From Candidatus Pelagibacter sp. (lineage in GTDB: Bacteria > Pseudomonadota > Alphaproteobacteria > Pelagibacterales > Pelagibacteraceae): a DNA stretch of 10,898 nucleotides. Where the stretch lies: assembly GCA_002704185.1 (NCBI GenBank), contig PAFP01000005.1:1-10898 (forward strand), read 5' to 3'. Position numbers and translations under genes: made by a program. Below are positions 7,337 through 10,898 of this stretch, piece by piece; the stretch's first letter is position 1, and every line of letters starts with the position of its first letter. Below the pieces are notes generated by a model that saw only the letters and a list, made by a program, of their open reading frames with translations, was not told the DNA's origin and did not search any database.

Positions 7337-8665
7337 CTATTTAATAACCTTTATTAATGAATTAATACATTTTTTCATTAAATTTTGATTTGAAGTTTCT
7401 ACCATGATTCTAACTTTGGGCTCTGTTCCAGACGGTCTAACTAGAACTCGTCCTTGGCTTTTTATTATCTTGTTTACAATAAATATTGCCTTTTTAACCT
7501 TGGGCTTATTAATTATTGTTTTATCTCTAACTTTTACATTAATTAGTTTTTGTGGAACAGGCTTAAAAACTCTCAAAACTTTACTGGCTTTGTATCCTTT
7601 TCGTAAGGAAAATAGTACTTCCAATGCAACTAACAATCCATCACCGGTTGTAGCAAATTTACCTAAGATAATGTGACCAGATTGTTCGCCACCTAAATTA
7701 AATTTATATTTATGCATCATTTCTTTTACGTATCTATCTCCTACATTCGATCTCAAAAATTTAATATTTTGTTTTTTGAAAAATTGGTTTAATCCATAAT
7801 TAGACATAAGAGTTCCAATAATACCACCCCGCAATATTTTTTTCCTTTTCCATCTTTGTCCTAGCATTGCGATAATTTGATCTCCATCAATCATTTTTCC
7901 CTTTTCATCGCACATTATTACTCTGTCACCGTCACCATCTAATGCAATTCCAATATCAGCTTTATATTTTTTTACCGCTGACTGAATTTTAGAAGGATAA
8001 GTAGATCCGCAATTTAGGTTTATATTTAATCCATTTGGATTTGCGCCTATTACAACAACTTTAGCGCCTAATGATTTGAAGAGTTTTGGACCTGCTTTAT
8101 ATCCTGCACCATTGGCACAATCTAATACAATTTTTATTCCATTTAAGGAAAAATTCTTAGGAAAATTACTTTTTAATATTTCTAAATACTGTTCATTACC
8201 ATTTTCAAGTCTTTTTACTCTTCCAAGATAATCTGGTTTAGATAGATGAATAGATGTTTTTGAGTCAATTATCCTCTCAATTTTTTTCTCAATTTTATCT
8301 GATAATTTCATACCATCAGGTCCAAAAAGTTTTAATCCATTGTCATAAAAAGGGTTATGAGAGGCAGTAATCATTATTCCTAGATTGGCCTTCATTTTTT
8401 TTGTAAGCATTGCCAATCCATTTGTTGGAAGTGGACCAAACGTTATTACTTGCATACCGGCTGATGTGAGGCCAGAAACAATGGCAGGTTCAAGGGTATA
8501 TCCTGAAAGTCTAGTATCTTTTGCAATAATAGCTAATTGTTTGACTTTTTTTAAATTCTTAAAATATGTCCCAGCAGCTAAACCAAATTTAAAAAACTTT
8601 TCACCATCAATATTTCCAATGTTAACAGTTCCTCTAATTCCATCAGTACCGAAATATTTTTTCAT
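7337..8665 (-). CDS. glmM: Phosphoglucosamine mutase
   Basis: GlmM converts glucosamine-6-phosphate to glucosamine-1-phosphate, leading to UDP-GlcNAc for peptidoglycan and lipopolysaccharide. The 442-residue product has the normal length and all four family signatures. These are the start FGTDGIRG at 5-12, the phosphoserine loop TASHNPFYDNGLK at 100-112 with S102 as the phosphorylated residue, the metal-binding loop DGDGDR at 243-248, the sugar-binding GGEQSGH at 325-331, and the phosphate-binding C-terminal RPSGTEPKVRIMVE at 410-423. Those features set it apart from phosphomannomutase/ManB. ATG at 8665 shares one base with the folP stop (TAATG). The folP-glmM order downstream of ftsH is the same as in E. 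coli and many other Proteobacteria, which supports the call. No ribosome binding site is evident, so coupling with folP is likely. Confidence 0.97.
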   Translation of the reverse strand: MKKYFGTDGIRGTVNIGNIDGEKFFKFGLAAGTYFKNLKKVKQLAIIAKDTRLSGYTLEPAIVSGLTSAGMQVITFGPLPTNGLAMLTKKMKANLGIMITASHNPFYDNGLKLFGPDGMKLSDKIEKKIERIIDSKTSIHLSKPDYLGRVKRLENGNEQYLEILKSNFPKNFSLNGIKIVLDCANGAGYKAGPKLFKSLGAKVVVIGANPNGLNINLNCGSTYPSKIQSAVKKYKADIGIALDGDGDRVIMCDEKGKMIDGDQIIAMLGQRWKRKKILRGGIIGTLMSNYGLNQFFKKQNIKFLRSNVGDRYVKEMMHKYKFNLGGEQSGHIILGKFATTGDGLLVALEVLFSLRKGYKASKVLRVFKPVPQKLINVKVRDKTIINKPKVKKAIFIVNKIIKSQGRVLVRPSGTEPKVRIMVETSNQNLMKKCINSLIKVIK

Positions 8666-9720
8666 TATATGTTGATTAAAGATTGATTAATATTTAGCGC
8701 TTCTTTAACAGAGGCTATATCATGTACTCGAAAAAATTGAACGCCTTGGTTAGCCCCAGTTAGCACAGATGCTATAGTCCCTCCAATCCTGTTTTTAGTT
8801 ACCCTATTTTTCATAACTTTTGCTATAAAACTCTTTCTTGATGATCCCAACATTATAGGACACCCTAATGCATGAAATATTCCAATATGACTCATCAACT
8901 TAAGATTATGCTCAAGGTTTTTACCAAATCCAATACCTGGATCTACAATGATTTTATCCCTTTTAAAACCATGATTTACTAATAAATTAATTTTATTTTC
9001 TAAGTAGTCATATATATCTAATAATACATTTTTGTATTTTGGGTTTTTTTGCATTGTCTGTGGGTTACCCTTTGAATGATTTAATATTATATTTGGCTTA
9101 AATCTTAATATAACATTTATTGATTTTTTATCATAATCAAGTCCTGAAACATCATTAATAATTTTAGCTCCATTTTTTATAGAATCAATCATAACCTCAG
9201 ATTTTCTAGTATCGGCTGATATTCTAAATTTTTTTAAATTTTTAATTATATTTAAAATTCTTTTTTTTTCTTCGTTCACTGATATTAATTTAGCGCCAGG
9301 CCTTGTGGACTCTCCGCCAATATCGATAATATCAGCACCATCTTTTAATAGTTTTTTTGCATGTTTAACTGCTAAAGTTTTTTTAAAGTAAAGTCCTCCG
9401 TCTGAGAAGCTGTCTGGTGTAATGTTTAATATACCAAATAATCTTGGGCTATTTAAATTTATTCCAAGATAAGGTTTTCTTTTGGAAATTAAATTTTTAA
9501 TTAAATTTTTAATATTATTTTTATTTTTTAATTCAATTTGTTTTAAATCTTGAATATAAATAATTTTTTTTTTTACTGCTTTGTCTCTTTTTATTATTTC
9601 TAATTTTGAGAAAGAAATATCATTTCTACCACACAGTTTTTTTGCTAATTTGAGCTTTACAAAACGTTTTGCGTCAGACCCGTAAGATAATTCTAACGGC
9701 CTCACATAGAATTTGACCAT
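8665..9720 (-). CDS. folP: Dihydropteroate synthase with an N-terminal extension
   Basis: FolP condenses p-aminobenzoate with dihydropterin diphosphate to make dihydropteroate, and is the sulfonamide target. The catalytic TIM-barrel domain occupies about 92-351, with FGILNITPDSFSDGG at 95-109, DIGGESTRPGA at 133-143, SADTRKS at 168-174, INDVSG at 188-193, HSKGNPQTMQ at 215-224, DPGIGFGK at 260-267, LGSSRKSF at 291-298 and RVHD at 331-334. The stretch before the conserved histidine reads ILN, where most relatives have a methionine. About 85 residues precede the barrel, against some 15 in E. coli FolP. This part is lysine-rich, starts FYVRPLEL, and is not the FolK or FolB domain seen in known fusions. 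I recall similar extensions in other alphaproteobacterial FolP proteins, but cannot verify this here. The gene starts 6 bases after ftsH. Confidence 0.95.
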   Translation of the reverse strand: MVKFYVRPLELSYGSDAKRFVKLKLAKKLCGRNDISFSKLEIIKRDKAVKKKIIYIQDLKQIELKNKNNIKNLIKNLISKRKPYLGINLNSPRLFGILNITPDSFSDGGLYFKKTLAVKHAKKLLKDGADIIDIGGESTRPGAKLISVNEEKKRILNIIKNLKKFRISADTRKSEVMIDSIKNGAKIINDVSGLDYDKKSINVILRFKPNIILNHSKGNPQTMQKNPKYKNVLLDIYDYLENKINLLVNHGFKRDKIIVDPGIGFGKNLEHNLKLMSHIGIFHALGCPIMLGSSRKSFIAKVMKNRVTKNRIGGTIASVLTGANQGVQFFRVHDIASVKEALNINQSLINI

Positions 9721-9726
9721 ATATTT

Positions 9727-10898
9727 TTAGTTTTGCAATTTTGGCTTTAGTCCAATAGACCCCAATGCGCTTTCTTGTTTAGGTGTTTGGTCGTCATCTC
9801 TTTTTTGGTTTCTGCTAGGATAAATATTTCTTAATATCAAATCTCTAATCTCGTCACCTGAGAGAGTTTCGTATTCTAACAATGCTTTTGCTAACTTATG
9901 TAAATCATCAGCTTTTTTGCTGAGTATGTCTTTAGCTGTGCTATAACCTTTTTCAACTATCTTTTTTACCTCTGAATCAATTTTTTTAGCAGTTTCTTCA
10001 GAAACATTTTGTTGTCGAGCGACTGATCGTCCAAGAAAAACTTCTTCTTCATTTTCTTGATACGCTAAAAAACCAAGCTCATCACTCATACCAAATCTTG
10101 TTACCATGTTCTTTGCCATTTTCGTAACCATTTCAATATCTGATGAAGCACCTGATGTAATTTTATCATAACCAAAGATCATTTCTTCTGCAATTCTTCC
10201 TCCGCTACCAACCGCAATATCAGCAAACATTTTTTCTCTTGTGATTGATAATTGATCTCTTTCAGGTAATCGCATGACCATACCCAAAGCTCTACCTCTT
10301 GGAATAATAGTAGCTTTATGAATAGGATCAGATGCAGATTGATTTAAAGAAACAATCGCATGTCCACTTTCATGATATGCAGTGAGTTTTCTCTCGTCTT
10401 CTGTCATAACCATTGATCTTCTCTCGGCACCCATCATAACTTTATCTTTTGCTTCCTCTAGATCTACCATAGTTACAATTCTTTTGTTTTTTCTTGCCGC
10501 TAGAAGTGCTGACTCATTAACTATATTAGCTAAATCTGCACCTGAAAATCCCGGAGTACCTCTAGCAACTGTTCTTGGATTTACATCTGGACCATAAGAT
10601 ATTTTCTTTAAATGAACTTTTAAAATTGCCTCTCTACCTATTATATCTGGATTTGGCACAACTACTTGTCTATCAAATCTACCTGGTCTTAATAGAGCAG
10701 GATCTAAAACGTCTGGTCTGTTAGTAGCAGCTATTAAAATTACACCTTCATTAGTCTCAAAACCATCCATCTCAACGAGCAATTGATTAAGTGTTTGTTC
10801 TCTTTCATCATTACCCCCGCCAAGACCAGCGCCTCTGCTTCTTCCGACAGCATCAATTTCATCTATGAATATTATACAAGGTGCGTTTTTTTTACCTT
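9727..10898 (-). CDS. ftsH: ATP-dependent zinc metalloprotease FtsH, C-terminal part (cut by window edge)
   Basis: FtsH is a membrane-anchored AAA+ hexameric protease that removes misassembled membrane proteins and some regulators. The reading frame continues through the right edge, so the N-terminal membrane helices and Walker A are outside; about 389 residues are seen. From the edge they include the Walker B segment [13 protein letters not shown] (codons ending near 10850), the second region of homology ([20 protein letters not shown]), the zinc site HESGHA, and SGASSDI, whose aspartate is the expected third zinc ligand, followed by a helical region and a polar tail ending LKPKLQN. An in-frame TTG at 10782 is internal, not the start. 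FtsH heads the operon with folP and glmM, as in many Proteobacteria. Its E. coli substrate RpoH is encoded in the same window, so the pair may be functionally linked here too, though that is inferred. Confidence 0.97.
   Translation of the reverse strand, partial: GKKNAPCIIFIDEIDAVGRSRGAGLGGGNDEREQTLNQLLVEMDGFETNEGVILIAATNRPDVLDPALLRPGRFDRQVVVPNPDIIGREAILKVHLKKISYGPDVNPRTVARGTPGFSGADLANIVNESALLAARKNKRIVTMVDLEEAKDKVMMGAERRSMVMTEDERKLTAYHESGHAIVSLNQSASDPIHKATIIPRGRALGMVMRLPERDQLSITREKMFADIAVGSGGRIAEEMIFGYDKITSGASSDIEMVTKMAKNMVTRFGMSDELGFLAYQENEEEVFLGRSVARQQNVSEETAKKIDSEVKKIVEKGYSTAKDILSKKADDLHKLAKALLEYETLSGDEIRDLILRNIYPSRNQKRDDDQTPKQESALGSIGLKPKLQN

Noticed and set aside
8385..8675. Open plus-strand frame of 96 codons opposite the start of glmM
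   Set aside because: Antisense to the conserved GlmM N-terminus and phosphoserine loop, with no independent coding evidence.
10780..10782. TTG as a possible start of a short FtsH
   Set aside because: Codons upstream continue the conserved AAA+ Walker B region to the window edge, so this is an internal leucine.

Overview
The window is a very compact, strongly A+T-rich stretch of bacterial chromosome. Gene content and style (ispA/xseB, a Sua5-type TsaC, an RpoH-type sigma factor, and an ftsH-folP-glmM run, with almost no intergenic DNA) point to a streamlined alphaproteobacterium, most likely of the SAR11/Pelagibacter type. That placement is inferred from protein motifs and base composition; no database search was run. 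All protein-coding genes look intact except those cut by the window ends. I see no mobile element, CRISPR array, phage gene or sizeable repeat.

Layout. (1) 1-599, minus strand: xseB then ispA (isoprenoid synthesis), the latter cut by the left edge. (2) 616-3072, plus strand: a three-gene run of tsaC/sua5, an ABC ATPase and an ABC-2 permease, overlapping by 4 and 11 bases. (3) 3075-3149, minus strand: tRNA-Arg(UCG), with its 3' end 2 bases from the permease stop. (4) 3170-5201, plus strand: rluD, rpoH, and an unlisted 37-codon membrane ORF whose ATG overlaps the rpoH stop. (5) 5204-10898, minus strand: transcription order ftsH (cut by the right edge), folP, glmM, thiD, purA, with junctions of +6, -1, +1 and -1 bases, almost certainly one operon.

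The genes are mostly housekeeping: tRNA modification (t6A) and tRNA-Arg, rRNA pseudouridylation, heat-shock transcription (RpoH) and membrane protein quality control (FtsH, which degrades RpoH in E. coli), folate, cell-wall precursor, thiamine-pyrimidine and AMP synthesis. No gap reaches 300 bases; the largest between confident genes is 5092-5203, which is filled by the 37-codon ORF.

I did not find a clear new multi-gene system. The items most worth a second look are the small membrane ORF coupled to rpoH, a palindromic -10 element (ATTATAAT) that could fire both tRNA-Arg and a leaderless rluD, a possible tRNA terminator inside the opposing permease gene, and the 85-residue N-terminal extension of FolP.
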